This document shows, in pieces, positions 34,893-44,276 of a stretch of DNA of 64,000 nucleotides; positions within the stretch are counted from its first letter, which is position 1; every line of letters begins with the position of its first letter. The translations under genes and the position numbers were made by a program. A model generated the notes under the pieces. The model did not search any database and was not told the DNA's origin. It saw nothing but the letters and a program-made list of their open reading frames with translations. Source of the DNA: Azonexus hydrophilus (GTDB lineage: Bacteria > Pseudomonadota > Gammaproteobacteria > Burkholderiales > Rhodocyclaceae); the NCBI RefSeq assembly GCF_001956855.1, contig NZ_MTHD01000004.1, positions 62,001-126,000 of the forward strand. Direction: 5' to 3'.

Positions 34893-35543
34893 TTACTTGG
34901 TGCCGATGACTTCGATGTCAACGCGACGATCCGGCTGCAGGCAGTCGATCAGGGCCTTGGTCTTGGCGTTGCCCTTGCAGGTGTCGCCGGTGACCGGCTG
35001 GGTTTCGCCCTTGCCTTCGGTGTAGACGCGGTTGGCTTCGATGCCCTTGGCAACCAGGTATTCCTTGACCGCGGCAGCGCGCTTCTCGGACAGCTTCTGG
35101 TTGTAGGCGTTGCCACCGATACGGTCGGTGTGGCCAACGGCCAGGATCACTTCGAGCTTGATCGCGGCAGCCTTGGAGACCAGTTCGTCGAGCTTGGCCT
35201 TGCCTTCCGGACGCAGGACAGCCTTGTTGAAGTCGAACAGGGCGTCGGCAGCGACGGTGATCTTCTCACCGGTCGGCTTCGGGCCGCCTACGGCAGCAGC
35301 CGATGCCGGTGCAGCCTTGCCTTCGCAAGCAGCCTTCGGCAGCAGGTCCTTGTCGCACTCGCAACCGGCCTTGTCGGCGGCAGCGCCGGCCGGGGTCCAG
35401 TAACCGGTGCGCCAGCACAGGCCGAAGCCGCTCTTGGCAACGACGTCGCGCTGGTCGATGACATAAACACGTTCCTGGGCAACGGCAGCGAAGCCGATAC
35501 CTGCGAGCAGGGCGATAGCAACAGATTTCTTGACGAGGTTCAT
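34893..35543 (-). CDS. OmpA-family outer membrane protein
   Basis: Encodes 216 residues. A signal peptide (MNLVKKSVAIALLAGIGFAAVAQ) is followed by a short cysteine-containing segment (SGFGLCWRTGYWTPA, then AGCECDKDLL) characteristic of betaproteobacterial OmpA-like proteins, and a C-terminal peptidoglycan-binding OmpA domain (about 100-215; FDFNKAVLRPEGKAKLDELV, then VGHTDRIGG, QKLSEKRA and DRRVDIEV). It tethers the outer membrane to peptidoglycan; no full N-terminal beta-barrel is present, only this compact region. The start is fixed by the signal peptide and an AGGAA site upstream. A TAGAAT -10-like hexamer lies just upstream. Probably highly expressed, given its own strong terminator. Confidence 0.93.
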   Translation of the reverse strand: MNLVKKSVAIALLAGIGFAAVAQERVYVIDQRDVVAKSGFGLCWRTGYWTPAGAAADKAGCECDKDLLPKAACEGKAAPASAAAVGGPKPTGEKITVAADALFDFNKAVLRPEGKAKLDELVSKAAAIKLEVILAVGHTDRIGGNAYNQKLSEKRAAAVKEYLVAKGIEANRVYTEGKGETQPVTGDTCKGNAKTKALIDCLQPDRRVDIEVIGTK

Positions 35544-35707
35544 GGTTTTTTCGATTCCTGATGAAAAAGGGTTGTTATTGGTGTGTTGCACATTCTATTA
35601 CGAATCGTCACAGAGCCAGCAAGCGACACCACCGGATATTTCGTTTTAACGGGATATCATGGCATTACTGCAACTAGACGGCTGCCACGACTGCCGCGTG
35701 ACCCCCA

Positions 35708-37774
35708 TTGAAAACAGCACTCGTTCGATTGATCCGCCGCTTCGGCAGACAACAGGCCAGCAGCGAGCAGCGCCTGCATCAGGCGCTTGACGGTTTTCTC
35801 AACCCCGATTCCTGCGAACTGGAACTGCTGCGCCGCCTGATCGCCGCGTTGCGTCCGGCCGATGCCGGCGACGAAGCCTGCAACCAGCGTTATGCGCTGA
35901 TGCTCGAACGCCTGGAACAGGATGCCGAACTGCGCGCCGGCTTCCGCCATCACGTCATCCACTTCATCGGCAGTCGTCGCCTGCTCACCTTCTTCACCGA
36001 CAGCGGCATCTTGCCCGGCACCGGTTTTTTTTCCGAATGGTGGCGCATCCTCGGCAACCGCATCCTGCCCGAAGTCCCTGACGAGCGGCGGATGAAGGAT
36101 TGCCTGCACCTGATTTTCGACCAGCGCGACGACTGGCGCTGGCTGGAAGCCGTTCCCGCCGAACTGTCGCATCGCTTCTGGGAAATTCTGGCGCCGCCCG
36201 AAACCTTCCGCGAAATGGATCGCCGCGGCGTTCAGGAGCAGATGCTCGACGCCGTGCTATTGCTGGCCCACCGGGTCAGCGGCCTCGGTGTCGAAGGTGA
36301 GCTGATGCGCGCCTCGCCCAATCTCGACGACGATTCGCCACGCTTCATCGCCCTGTCGGCCGAAGCACTTGAGTTCGTCGGCAGCTTTCGCGCCGGTCTT
36401 GACGGCGACGAGACGCGCTTCGACAAGGGCGACCAGTTGCTGGTCATCGTCGCCCAGTGCCAGGACACGCTGAACCGGATCCGCAAGCGAGCACTCACCA
36501 TCGGCACCAGCCTTCATCTTTCCTACCTTCTGACGCGCAGCGAACAGAGCCTGAGACGCATCACCGAGTTGGTCTCCATCCTCACCGCCGGCTTGCGGTC
36601 GACCCCGCACGACGTGGCGATTCGCGACTGGTCGACCTTCTCGCGCGCAGTATTCCTCGCTGAAAACCGCCGCCACAGCCTGTCGCATTACCTGCAGCAA
36701 CTGTCGGGCGTGCTCGCCGTCCGGGTCACCGAAAACGCCGCACGCTCCGGCGAACACTACATTTGTGAAACGCGCGCCGACTATGGCCGGATGTGGCGTT
36801 CGGCCGCCGGCGCCGGCGTGCTGATCGGCCTCATGGCGCTGCTCAAGATCAAGGCCGCGGCACTGCAGGCGCCGCTGTTTGTCGAAGCCTTCATGTTCAG
36901 CATGATCTACGGCCTCGGCTTCGTCGCCATTTTCCTGCTCGGTTTCACCGTCGCCACCAAACAGCCTGCGATGACTGCACAGACGCTGGCCGGCCTGCTC
37001 GGCGACCTGAAGCCGACGCGCAGCGCCGACCTCGACCGCATCGCCGATGTCGCCGCGGCGGTCAGCCGCAGCCAACTGGCGGCCATCGGTGGCAATGTCA
37101 TGGTCGCACTGCCGGTCGCCATCCTCGTCGGCTTCGTGCTCTCGCTGCTGTTCGGCCAGCCACTGATCGGCATGGAAAAAGCCGTACACCTGATGGCCGA
37201 CCTCGATCCGCTGTCCTGGGCAATCCCTCATGCCGCCATCGCCGGCTTCTACCTGTTCATCTCCGGCCTGATCAGCGGCTATTTCGACAACCGTGCCGCC
37301 TACGCCAGCATCGGCCCGCGCATCGCCCGCCTGCGCTGGCTGCAGCGCCTGGCCGGCAAAAATCGCGCGAAGCGCATCGGCAGCCATATCGAAGACCGGC
37401 TGGGCGGCATCATGGGGAATTTCCTGTTCGGCTGCATGCTCGGCTCGACCGGCATGATCGGCACACTGCTCGGCCTGCCGCTGGATATCCGGCACATCGC
37501 CTTCTCCTCGGCCAATCTCGGCTACGCGCTGACCGGCTTCGAGTTCGCCATCGCCTGGCAGGCCATGCTGTGGGGCGCGCTCGGCGTCGCCCTGATCGGC
37601 CTGACCAATCTCGGCGTCAGTTTCGCCCTCGCCCTGCGCACGGCCATGGGCGCCCGACGCATCGAGTTCGCTCACTGGGGGCCCTTGCTGGCCGCACTGT
37701 GGCGACGCTTCCGTCAGCACCCGCGCAGTTTCCTGCTTCCCCCCCGCCCATCCGCGGAGAACGGAAGCGCCTGA
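35708..37774 (+). CDS. SpecificRecomb (PF10136) membrane protein, historically 'site-specific recombinase Gcr'
   Basis: Encodes 688 residues starting with TTG; the start is uncertain, as no good ribosome-binding site or nearer ATG is seen before residue 64. The first 370 residues look soluble and helical; the rest holds several membrane segments (about 370-440, 470-530 and 610-650). The PF10136 name comes from a Neisseria gene linked to recombination, but I see no recombinase catalytic motif, and a polytopic membrane protein is an unlikely recombinase. Its stop overlaps the tamA start (TGATG), so a role with the TamAB envelope system is more plausible, as inference from context. Confidence 0.85.
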   Translation: MKTALVRLIRRFGRQQASSEQRLHQALDGFLNPDSCELELLRRLIAALRPADAGDEACNQRYALMLERLEQDAELRAGFRHHVIHFIGSRRLLTFFTDSGILPGTGFFSEWWRILGNRILPEVPDERRMKDCLHLIFDQRDDWRWLEAVPAELSHRFWEILAPPETFREMDRRGVQEQMLDAVLLLAHRVSGLGVEGELMRASPNLDDDSPRFIALSAEALEFVGSFRAGLDGDETRFDKGDQLLVIVAQCQDTLNRIRKRALTIGTSLHLSYLLTRSEQSLRRITELVSILTAGLRSTPHDVAIRDWSTFSRAVFLAENRRHSLSHYLQQLSGVLAVRVTENAARSGEHYICETRADYGRMWRSAAGAGVLIGLMALLKIKAAALQAPLFVEAFMFSMIYGLGFVAIFLLGFTVATKQPAMTAQTLAGLLGDLKPTRSADLDRIADVAAAVSRSQLAAIGGNVMVALPVAILVGFVLSLLFGQPLIGMEKAVHLMADLDPLSWAIPHAAIAGFYLFISGLISGYFDNRAAYASIGPRIARLRWLQRLAGKNRAKRIGSHIEDRLGGIMGNFLFGCMLGSTGMIGTLLGLPLDIRHIAFSSANLGYALTGFEFAIAWQAMLWGALGVALIGLTNLGVSFALALRTAMGARRIEFAHWGPLLAALWRRFRQHPRSFLLPPRPSAENGSA

Positions 37775-39450
37775 TGCGCCCGAGCGCCTGCCTGGTCGCG
37801 CTGCTGTCTGCCGGCATGGCCATGCCGGCGACGGCGCAGTTGCGCATCGATGCGCCAGCGGCAATCGTCGCCCGGATCGCCCCGCACTTGCCCGCCAACG
37901 CCAGCCAGCAGCGCGTTGAAGCGCTGGCCGGGCAGATCCTGGCGACCGAGGGCTATTTCTCGCCCGCCTTCGCTTTTGCCGAGGATGAAGCCGGGCTGCA
38001 ACTGAAAATCGACAGCGGCCCGCGCACCTTGATCGGCAACGTCGATGTTGCGGTCGACGGCCCGGTAAACGAAAAAACCCGCGCTGACCTGATCGCCGGC
38101 TGGCGACTGCCGGTCGGCCAGCCGTTCCGCCAGGACGACTGGAACGCCGCCAAGCAACAGGTGCTGGCCGAACTGCTGGCGGTCGAGCATGCAGCGGCCC
38201 GGCTGGTCGACAGCCAGGCCGAGATCGACACCGAAACCAGCCGGGCGGCCCTGCACGCCCGTTACGACGGCGGGCCGCGCTACCGTTTCGGGGCGCTGCA
38301 GGTCGACGGTCTGCATCGCTACACGCCGGCGCTGATCGCGCGCTACAACCGCAGCGTCCGCCCCGGTGACCCTTACCGCTCAGAAAGCCTGCAAACTTTG
38401 ATCAGCAACCTGCAGGCGACGCCTTATTTCGCCAACGTTCGCGCCGAACTCGATACGGCGGCCGCAGAAATGGCCGATGACGGCAGCGCCGTTGCGCCGG
38501 TCCGCCTGCGCGTGCGCGAACGCCCGGGACACCGTGCCGGCTTCGGTGCCGGTTTCAGTTCCAACACCGGCGCCCGGGTCGAGGCCAACTACAACACGCC
38601 GGATTTTTTCGGTCAGGCCTGGGAATTCGACACCGGTCTGCGCCTCGAGCAGAAACGCCAGACCCTTTACGCCGACATCCTGCTGCCACCGGATGGCGGA
38701 CAACGTCGGCACAGCATCGGCGTCGTTTCGGAAACCAGCGATATCGAAAAGCTGAAGACCGAGCGCCACGCTCTCGGCATCCAGAGCGTGCAGCAGCGCG
38801 GCAGCGTCGAGCAGCGGCTGTCGCTGAACTGGCAGCGCGAACGGCGAACGCCCGAAGGCAGCGAAATAGTGACCAGCCGGGCCCTGGTGCCCAATGTGAT
38901 GTGGACCTGGCGTCAGGTGGACAATCTGCTCGACCCGCGCGCCGGCACCGTCCTCCAGTTGAGCGTCGGCGGCGGTGCAACGGCCGCCCTGTCCGACCAG
39001 AATTTCCTGCGCCTGCACGGTCGCGTGCAGCATTACCTGCCGGTCGGCGAGCGCGACACGCTGGCGCTGCGCGCCGAACTCGGCCGCACTTTTGCCGATT
39101 CGCGCCTGCGCATTCCGCAGGATTACCTGTTCCGCACCGGCGGCACCGGTTCGGTCCGTGGCTACGCCTACCAGAGTCTGGGCATCAAGGAGGGCGAAGC
39201 CACCGTCGGCGGCCGTTACCTCGCTGTCGGCAGCGTCGAATACACGCACTGGCTGAACGACACCTGGGGCGTCGCCACCTTCATCGATGCCGGCGATGCC
39301 GTCGACGAACTGCGCGATGCGCGGCTCGCCGTCGGCTACGGCTTAGGCGTCCGCTGGCGCAGCCCGGCCGGACCGATTGGCGCCGACCTGGCCTACGGCG
39401 AGCGTGAACGCCAACTTCACCTGCATTTTTCCCTGGCCATTCCCTTCTGA
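37774..39450 (+). CDS. tamA: TamA, Omp85-family outer membrane assembly protein
   Basis: Encodes 558 residues. A signal peptide (about 1-22, ending ATAQL) precedes three POTRA-type domains (about 25-230) and an Omp85 beta-barrel (230-558) with the conserved VRGY loop (GTGSVRGYAYQSLG near 465). TamA works with TamB, now thought to help lipid transport to and protein insertion in the outer membrane. The ATG overlaps the upstream stop by one base, and tamB starts one base after the TamA stop, so the three genes are coupled. It contains one YTGCGGTCGAC copy that forces the GTT valine codon in NVDVAVDG. Confidence 0.92.
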   Translation: MRPSACLVALLSAGMAMPATAQLRIDAPAAIVARIAPHLPANASQQRVEALAGQILATEGYFSPAFAFAEDEAGLQLKIDSGPRTLIGNVDVAVDGPVNEKTRADLIAGWRLPVGQPFRQDDWNAAKQQVLAELLAVEHAAARLVDSQAEIDTETSRAALHARYDGGPRYRFGALQVDGLHRYTPALIARYNRSVRPGDPYRSESLQTLISNLQATPYFANVRAELDTAAAEMADDGSAVAPVRLRVRERPGHRAGFGAGFSSNTGARVEANYNTPDFFGQAWEFDTGLRLEQKRQTLYADILLPPDGGQRRHSIGVVSETSDIEKLKTERHALGIQSVQQRGSVEQRLSLNWQRERRTPEGSEIVTSRALVPNVMWTWRQVDNLLDPRAGTVLQLSVGGGATAALSDQNFLRLHGRVQHYLPVGERDTLALRAELGRTFADSRLRIPQDYLFRTGGTGSVRGYAYQSLGIKEGEATVGGRYLAVGSVEYTHWLNDTWGVATFIDAGDAVDELRDARLAVGYGLGVRWRSPAGPIGADLAYGERERQLHLHFSLAIPF

Positions 39451-39451
39451 C

Positions 39452-42400
39452 ATGCGCCGCCTCACTATTTTCCTAGCCATCTTCATCACTCTGACCGGCG
39501 GCCTGCTGTTCTGGCTGCTCGACAGCAGCAGCGGCCTGCAAACCCTCGCCCGCGTGGCCGGCAGCGCCAGCGGCGGCCGTTTGCAGATCACCGCCGCCGA
39601 CGGTCGTCTGGCCGGACCGCTCAGCATCGGCGAACTGCGCTGGCAGGATGAAGGCATGCAGGTCGGCGTGCAGGCGATCCGTCTCGACTGGTCGCCGCGC
39701 GCCCTGTTCGACGGCCGGCTGCACATCGCCGAACTGACGCTGGGCGAGCTGCGCATCGATGTCGCCGCCAGCGACGAAGCTGCAGTCGTCCCCACCGACC
39801 TGCAACTGCCGTTTGCGGTCGACATCGAAAAACTGGAAATTTCCGCGCTGCACTACGGCGAGCAGCAAATCGCCAGCGCGCTGAGCGGGCGTTTTGCCAG
39901 CGACGGCCGGCAGCACCGGCTGACCGATTTTCGCGGCCACAGCGCCGACGTCGCCGTGCATGGCCAGGCCAGCCTCGACGGCGCCACCCCCTTCCCGCTC
40001 GCCGCCAGTTTCGAGTTGCAGGGACAGCTCGACGACCGACCGCTGGCCGTTGCCACCCAGGCCAACGGGCCACTTGAACGCATCGGCATCGACATCACCG
40101 CCCGGGCCGGCATCGAAGGCAGCGCGCAACTGCTGTTGACGCCTTTTGCCCCAACACCCTTCGCCGACGCGCAAATCCACCTGCGCAACATCGACCCGGC
40201 CGCCTGGCAGGCCGGCCTGCCAAGTGCCCTGATCGATGTTGACGCTGACGTCACCCCGGCCGGCGCCGGTGTGAGTGCCCGCTTTCAACTCGCCAACCGC
40301 CAGCCCGGCCCGATCGACAGACAGGCCCTGCCGTTCACCCATTTCACCGGCACCGTCGACTGGCATGACGGCCAGCTGGCGCTGCCGACGCTGCATGCCG
40401 CGCTGGCCGGCAACGGCACGCTTGCCGGCCAGGGGCGCTGGCAGGGCGACAGCGCCACCGGCAAGCTGCTGCTCGAACTGACCGCTGAGAAACTCGACGC
40501 CATCCGCCTGCACTCGCAACTGCGGCCGACGCAACTGGCCGGCACGATCAACGCCAGCATCGCCCGCGACCACCAGCAACTGGCCGTCGACCTCAAGGAC
40601 CGGCGCTTTGCCATCCGCGGCGAAGCCAGCCATGCAAATGCTGCGGTCGACCTGCAAAAACTGGAAATTTCCGCCAGCGACGCCAGCCTGCAGGCCAGCG
40701 GCAAGCTGCAACTGGACGAACTGAAGTTCACCCTGGACGCAAAACTTCAGCGCTTCGACCCGAGCCGTTTCGCCCAGGTCCCGGCGGCCCGGATCAACGC
40801 GACGATTCAGGCCAGCGGCCAGTTGCAGGACAAACCGCAGGTCGACGCCAGCTTCGAACTGAACGACAGCCTGTTCGCCAAACAGCCGATGAGCGGTCAG
40901 GGACAACTGAAACTCGCCTGGCCGACCATCCCGTCCATCGCCATCCGGCTCGCACTCGGCGACAACCATCTCGACGCCAGCGGCGCTTTTGGCAAGCCGG
41001 GCGACCGGCTGCTGCTCGTCATCGACGCACCGAAACTGGAACCCTTCGGCGGCGAAGGCGGCATTGCCGGGCGCATCGAACTGGCCGGCAGCCTCGCCCA
41101 GCCGCAACTGGTCGCCGACCTGCAGGCCGCCACGCTGGGCATTCCCGGCGCTTTCCGCTTGCGTGGCCTGAAACTCGCCGCACAACTGGCCGAAGCCGCC
41201 GAGGCGCCGCTGCATCTCGACCTTGCCCTCGACCACCTGGAATCGGCTGCGCACATCCGCCTGGCCAGCAAACTCAAGCTGAGCGCCAGCGGCAATCGGC
41301 GCCAGCACCGGCTGCAACTGGACGGACTGCTGGCCGAGAACGAGCGGCTGCACGCAGTCGCCGAAGGCGGTCTCGACGCCAGCGGCTTCAACACCGGGGG
41401 CTGGCAGGGCAAACTGAGCGAATGGCAGATCGTCGCCCCGGCACCGGCGCGTAACCTCCGGCTGCTGACCCCGGCGCCGGTACGCCTGAGCAGTACCGGC
41501 TGGCAGATCGGCCCGCTGCAACTGGCCGGCGACCCGCTGGACTGGAAAGCCACCATCGACGCCAGCAGCCAGGACAACCGCCTGAGTCTGAACCTGCGCG
41601 CCGAAGGCTCCCGCGTCGGCCGGGTCAGCGGCCAGTTGACCGCAGCCATGGCCGGCCCCTGGCAACTGGCCGGCAACCAGGCCTGGCAGGGTCGCGCCGA
41701 CGCGGCCATTGCCGACATCGGCTGGCTGGGCGAGCTGATCGGCGAAGGTTGGCACAGCGCCGGCCAGGTCGACGCTCAGTTGCAACTGACCGGCACACCG
41801 GACCAGCCGCTGCTCGACGGCACATTGCGCGGCCGCCAGTTGAGCCTGCGCATCGCCGACCAGGGCATGGCGCTGACCGACGGCGAGCTTGCCGCCGACA
41901 TCAGCAACAACCTGCTCAGCGTCCGCCGCCTGGCCTTCACCAGCCAGCGCCAGCCGATGCCGCGCCCGCTGCGACTGGCGCTGGGGACCGCCGCAGCGCG
42001 CCTGGAGCAGCCGGGCAAACTGGAAATATCGGGCGAAATGCGCGTCGACCGCGATCAACCGGCCGGCCTGGCCGCCCTCGACATCCGCCTCGACCGCGTC
42101 GGTATCTGGCAACGCCCGGACCAGTGGGTCAGCCTGTCCGGCCAGGGCAAGCTGAACTGGCAGCAGGACGCACTCGGCATCAACGGCCAGCTCGCGATCG
42201 ATGCCGCTTTCTGGCAGTTGGCGGACAGCGGCGCACCGCGGCTGTCCGACGACGTCGTCATCCGCCGCCCCGGCGAAGCCAAAACGACGCCTCTGCGGCC
42301 GAAGCTGGAACTCGACGTCAATGCCGACTTCGGTCGCCATTTCCTTTTCGAAGGCGCCGGCCTGAGTACCCGCCTGGCCGGCCAGATCCGCCTCAGCGCC

Positions 42401-43108
42401 AGCGGCCGCGACCTGCCGCGCGCCAGCGGCACGATCCGCACCCGCGATGGCCGCTTCGAAGCCTACGGTCAGCAACTGCAGATCGAACGCGGCATCCTCA
42501 CCTTCCAGGGCCTGCCCGACAATCCGGTGCTCGACGTCCGCGCCGTACGCAAGGGACTGGCTGTCGAACCCGGCGTCCAGCTGTCCGGCACGGCGCAAAA
42601 ACCGGTGATCCGCCTGATCTCCGACCCCGACCTGCCGGATGCCGAAAAGTTGTCCTGGCTGATTCTCGGCCACGGTCAGGAGAGCATGGGCGCCGGCGAC
42701 GCCAGCGTGCTGCTGTCGGCCGCCGGCGGCCTGCTCGGCAACGATGCGGGCAACGTCGTGCAGCAGTTGAAGCAGACCTTCGGCATCGACGAGTTCGGTG
42801 TCCGCCAGGGCAGTTTGGACGGTAGCGGCAGCCGCCAGCCGAGCAGCCGCGTCGCCGGCAGCAGCATCGATACGACGGCGGTTACCGGCAACCAGATCCT
42901 CAGCATCGGCAAGCGCCTGTCGTCGAACGCGACGCTCAGTTACGAACAGTCGCTGGGCACCGCCGAAAGCATCGTCAAGCTGTCGATCGCGCTGACCCGT
43001 GAGATTTCACTGATCGGCCGCGCCGGCAGCGACAACGCCCTCGATCTTTTCTATACGATCACCTGGGGTCTTCCACCGCGTCGGGAACGACAGCGCGCAG
43101 TGCCTTGA
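39452..43108 (+). CDS. tamB: TamB, inner-membrane-anchored AsmA-like bridge protein
   Basis: Encodes 1218 residues. An N-terminal membrane anchor (MRRLTIFLAIFITLTGGLLF) is followed by a long beta-rich periplasmic domain of the AsmA/TamB type, which forms a hydrophobic groove from inner to outer membrane. The C-terminal DUF490 domain (about 850-1218; DGRFEAYGQQLQIERGIL, then SDPDLPDAEKLSWLILGHG) contacts TamA. The start at 39452 follows the tamA stop by one base. Its last 50 bases overlap the convergent antiporter gene. Three YTGCGGTCRAC copies lie within it. Confidence 0.93.
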   Translation: MRRLTIFLAIFITLTGGLLFWLLDSSSGLQTLARVAGSASGGRLQITAADGRLAGPLSIGELRWQDEGMQVGVQAIRLDWSPRALFDGRLHIAELTLGELRIDVAASDEAAVVPTDLQLPFAVDIEKLEISALHYGEQQIASALSGRFASDGRQHRLTDFRGHSADVAVHGQASLDGATPFPLAASFELQGQLDDRPLAVATQANGPLERIGIDITARAGIEGSAQLLLTPFAPTPFADAQIHLRNIDPAAWQAGLPSALIDVDADVTPAGAGVSARFQLANRQPGPIDRQALPFTHFTGTVDWHDGQLALPTLHAALAGNGTLAGQGRWQGDSATGKLLLELTAEKLDAIRLHSQLRPTQLAGTINASIARDHQQLAVDLKDRRFAIRGEASHANAAVDLQKLEISASDASLQASGKLQLDELKFTLDAKLQRFDPSRFAQVPAARINATIQASGQLQDKPQVDASFELNDSLFAKQPMSGQGQLKLAWPTIPSIAIRLALGDNHLDASGAFGKPGDRLLLVIDAPKLEPFGGEGGIAGRIELAGSLAQPQLVADLQAATLGIPGAFRLRGLKLAAQLAEAAEAPLHLDLALDHLESAAHIRLASKLKLSASGNRRQHRLQLDGLLAENERLHAVAEGGLDASGFNTGGWQGKLSEWQIVAPAPARNLRLLTPAPVRLSSTGWQIGPLQLAGDPLDWKATIDASSQDNRLSLNLRAEGSRVGRVSGQLTAAMAGPWQLAGNQAWQGRADAAIADIGWLGELIGEGWHSAGQVDAQLQLTGTPDQPLLDGTLRGRQLSLRIADQGMALTDGELAADISNNLLSVRRLAFTSQRQPMPRPLRLALGTAAARLEQPGKLEISGEMRVDRDQPAGLAALDIRLDRVGIWQRPDQWVSLSGQGKLNWQQDALGINGQLAIDAAFWQLADSGAPRLSDDVVIRRPGEAKTTPLRPKLELDVNADFGRHFLFEGAGLSTRLAGQIRLSASGRDLPRASGTIRTRDGRFEAYGQQLQIERGILTFQGLPDNPVLDVRAVRKGLAVEPGVQLSGTAQKPVIRLISDPDLPDAEKLSWLILGHGQESMGAGDASVLLSAAGGLLGNDAGNVVQQLKQTFGIDEFGVRQGSLDGSGSRQPSSRVAGSSIDTTAVTGNQILSIGKRLSSNATLSYEQSLGTAESIVKLSIALTREISLIGRAGSDNALDLFYTITWGLPPRRERQRAVP

Positions 43109-44276
43109 CCGGCAGTTCGAAGCGCCGCTGGGCAATCAGGATCAGCGCTGCCGAGACCAGCACGACAATGAGCACGGTACCGCCAACCCAGTCCGGCACC
43201 GGCACGACCATGCGTGCGGTCAGGTAGAGCAGCACGGTGATCAGACCGCGCGGCGCCAGCCACAGCAGTGGCGAGCCGAGTTCGCCGCCGAACACCCGGA
43301 GCAACGCCGAGCGCGACGTATAAATGATGAACAGCACGACCCCAGCCCCCAGCCAGGCCTTCGGCATCAGCAGGGTGGCAACGTCGGTCCAGTAGCCGAG
43401 CAGGATGAAAAAGAAGCCGCGCACGGCGAAGGTCAACTCAAAAGCGATGGCCTTGAACTCGTTCAGCGTCGTCTCGTAGTTGTCGCTCATCCAGTGGCTG
43501 AAGCGCGGAATGCGGGTGATCAGCGTCGGATTGTTGATGGTCAGGCCGAACAACAGCACCATGATCAGCGGCGACAGATGCAGCAGCTTGCCCGCCGCAT
43601 AGAGTCCGAGCAAGCCGGCCAGCAACGGCAGGAAACGGATCGGCCCCTGGCTGTGCATCAGCACCATGGCTAGGCCGATGGCGCAGATCACCGACAGCAC
43701 CAGCGAAACCAGCCCGCCGCCAAGCAGGCCTTCGACTACCCCGAGGAAGGAGCCGTCGGAATGGACCAGGGCGAAGAAGACGATGACGCCGAGAATGTCC
43801 GACAACGCGCTTTCGTAAACAACGAATTCACGCCCGTGCGCCGGCAGGAACTGGCTGTTCGGAATGGCCACGGCGCTGCTGATGACGGCCACCGGCACGG
43901 CGATGACCAGCGCCTTGAACAGCCCGAAGGCGAAGTACATGCTGATCAGTGGCACCAGCAGGACCAGGCAGACAAGAAAACCGAGCAGCGCCATCCACAT
44001 CGCCGAGCGGGCGGCGTGAATGCGGTCACGCGACAGCGAAATGTCCAGCGATCCTTCGAGCACGATCAGCACCAGGCCGATGGTGCCGATGATCGGGACC
44101 ATCATGTCCAGCCCGGCCAGCGTCCAGCCGAAGGCGTGCAGGGCCGGTTTGGCCAGCATGCCGGCAGCAATCAGGAAGATCACCGGCGGCATGCGCAACT
44201 GCCGGCCAGTCCGTTCGATGGCGAACGCCGCCAGCAGGATCACCGAAGCCAGCAGGATCGATACGTAAACATTCAC
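43059..44276 (-). CDS. Cation/proton antiporter (CPA family), coupled to RND pump genes
   Basis: Encodes 405 residues from a GTG start overlapping the RND stop as GTGA. Around 11-12 hydrophobic segments match the Na+/H+ exchanger domain; the acidic pocket is represented by YESALSDILGVIVFF near residues 155-170, and GLVLIVLEGSLDISL near 70-85 is typical of the family. It would exchange Na+ or K+ for protons across the inner membrane. Its translational coupling to an RND efflux pump is unusual and suggests ion homeostasis linked to efflux, though this is inference. An upstream in-frame ATG falls in shadow sequence of the RND gene and is rejected. Confidence 0.87.
   Translation of the reverse strand: MNVYVSILLASVILLAAFAIERTGRQLRMPPVIFLIAAGMLAKPALHAFGWTLAGLDMMVPIIGTIGLVLIVLEGSLDISLSRDRIHAARSAMWMALLGFLVCLVLLVPLISMYFAFGLFKALVIAVPVAVISSAVAIPNSQFLPAHGREFVVYESALSDILGVIVFFALVHSDGSFLGVVEGLLGGGLVSLVLSVICAIGLAMVLMHSQGPIRFLPLLAGLLGLYAAGKLLHLSPLIMVLLFGLTINNPTLITRIPRFSHWMSDNYETTLNEFKAIAFELTFAVRGFFFILLGYWTDVATLLMPKAWLGAGVVLFIIYTSRSALLRVFGGELGSPLLWLAPRGLITVLLYLTARMVVPVPDWVGGTVLIVVLVSAALILIAQRRFELPVKALRAVVPDAVEDPR

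Noticed and set aside
35708..37774. Functional site-specific recombinase
   Set aside because: No tyrosine or serine recombinase motif; multiple membrane segments and tamAB coupling argue against the historic name.
39473..42673. 1066-codon minus-strand open frame opposite tamB
   Set aside because: Antisense shadow of a well-supported TamB gene, with low-complexity Gln/Gly/Ala-rich sequence. Similar long shadows opposite dabA, the RND gene and others were dropped for the same reason.
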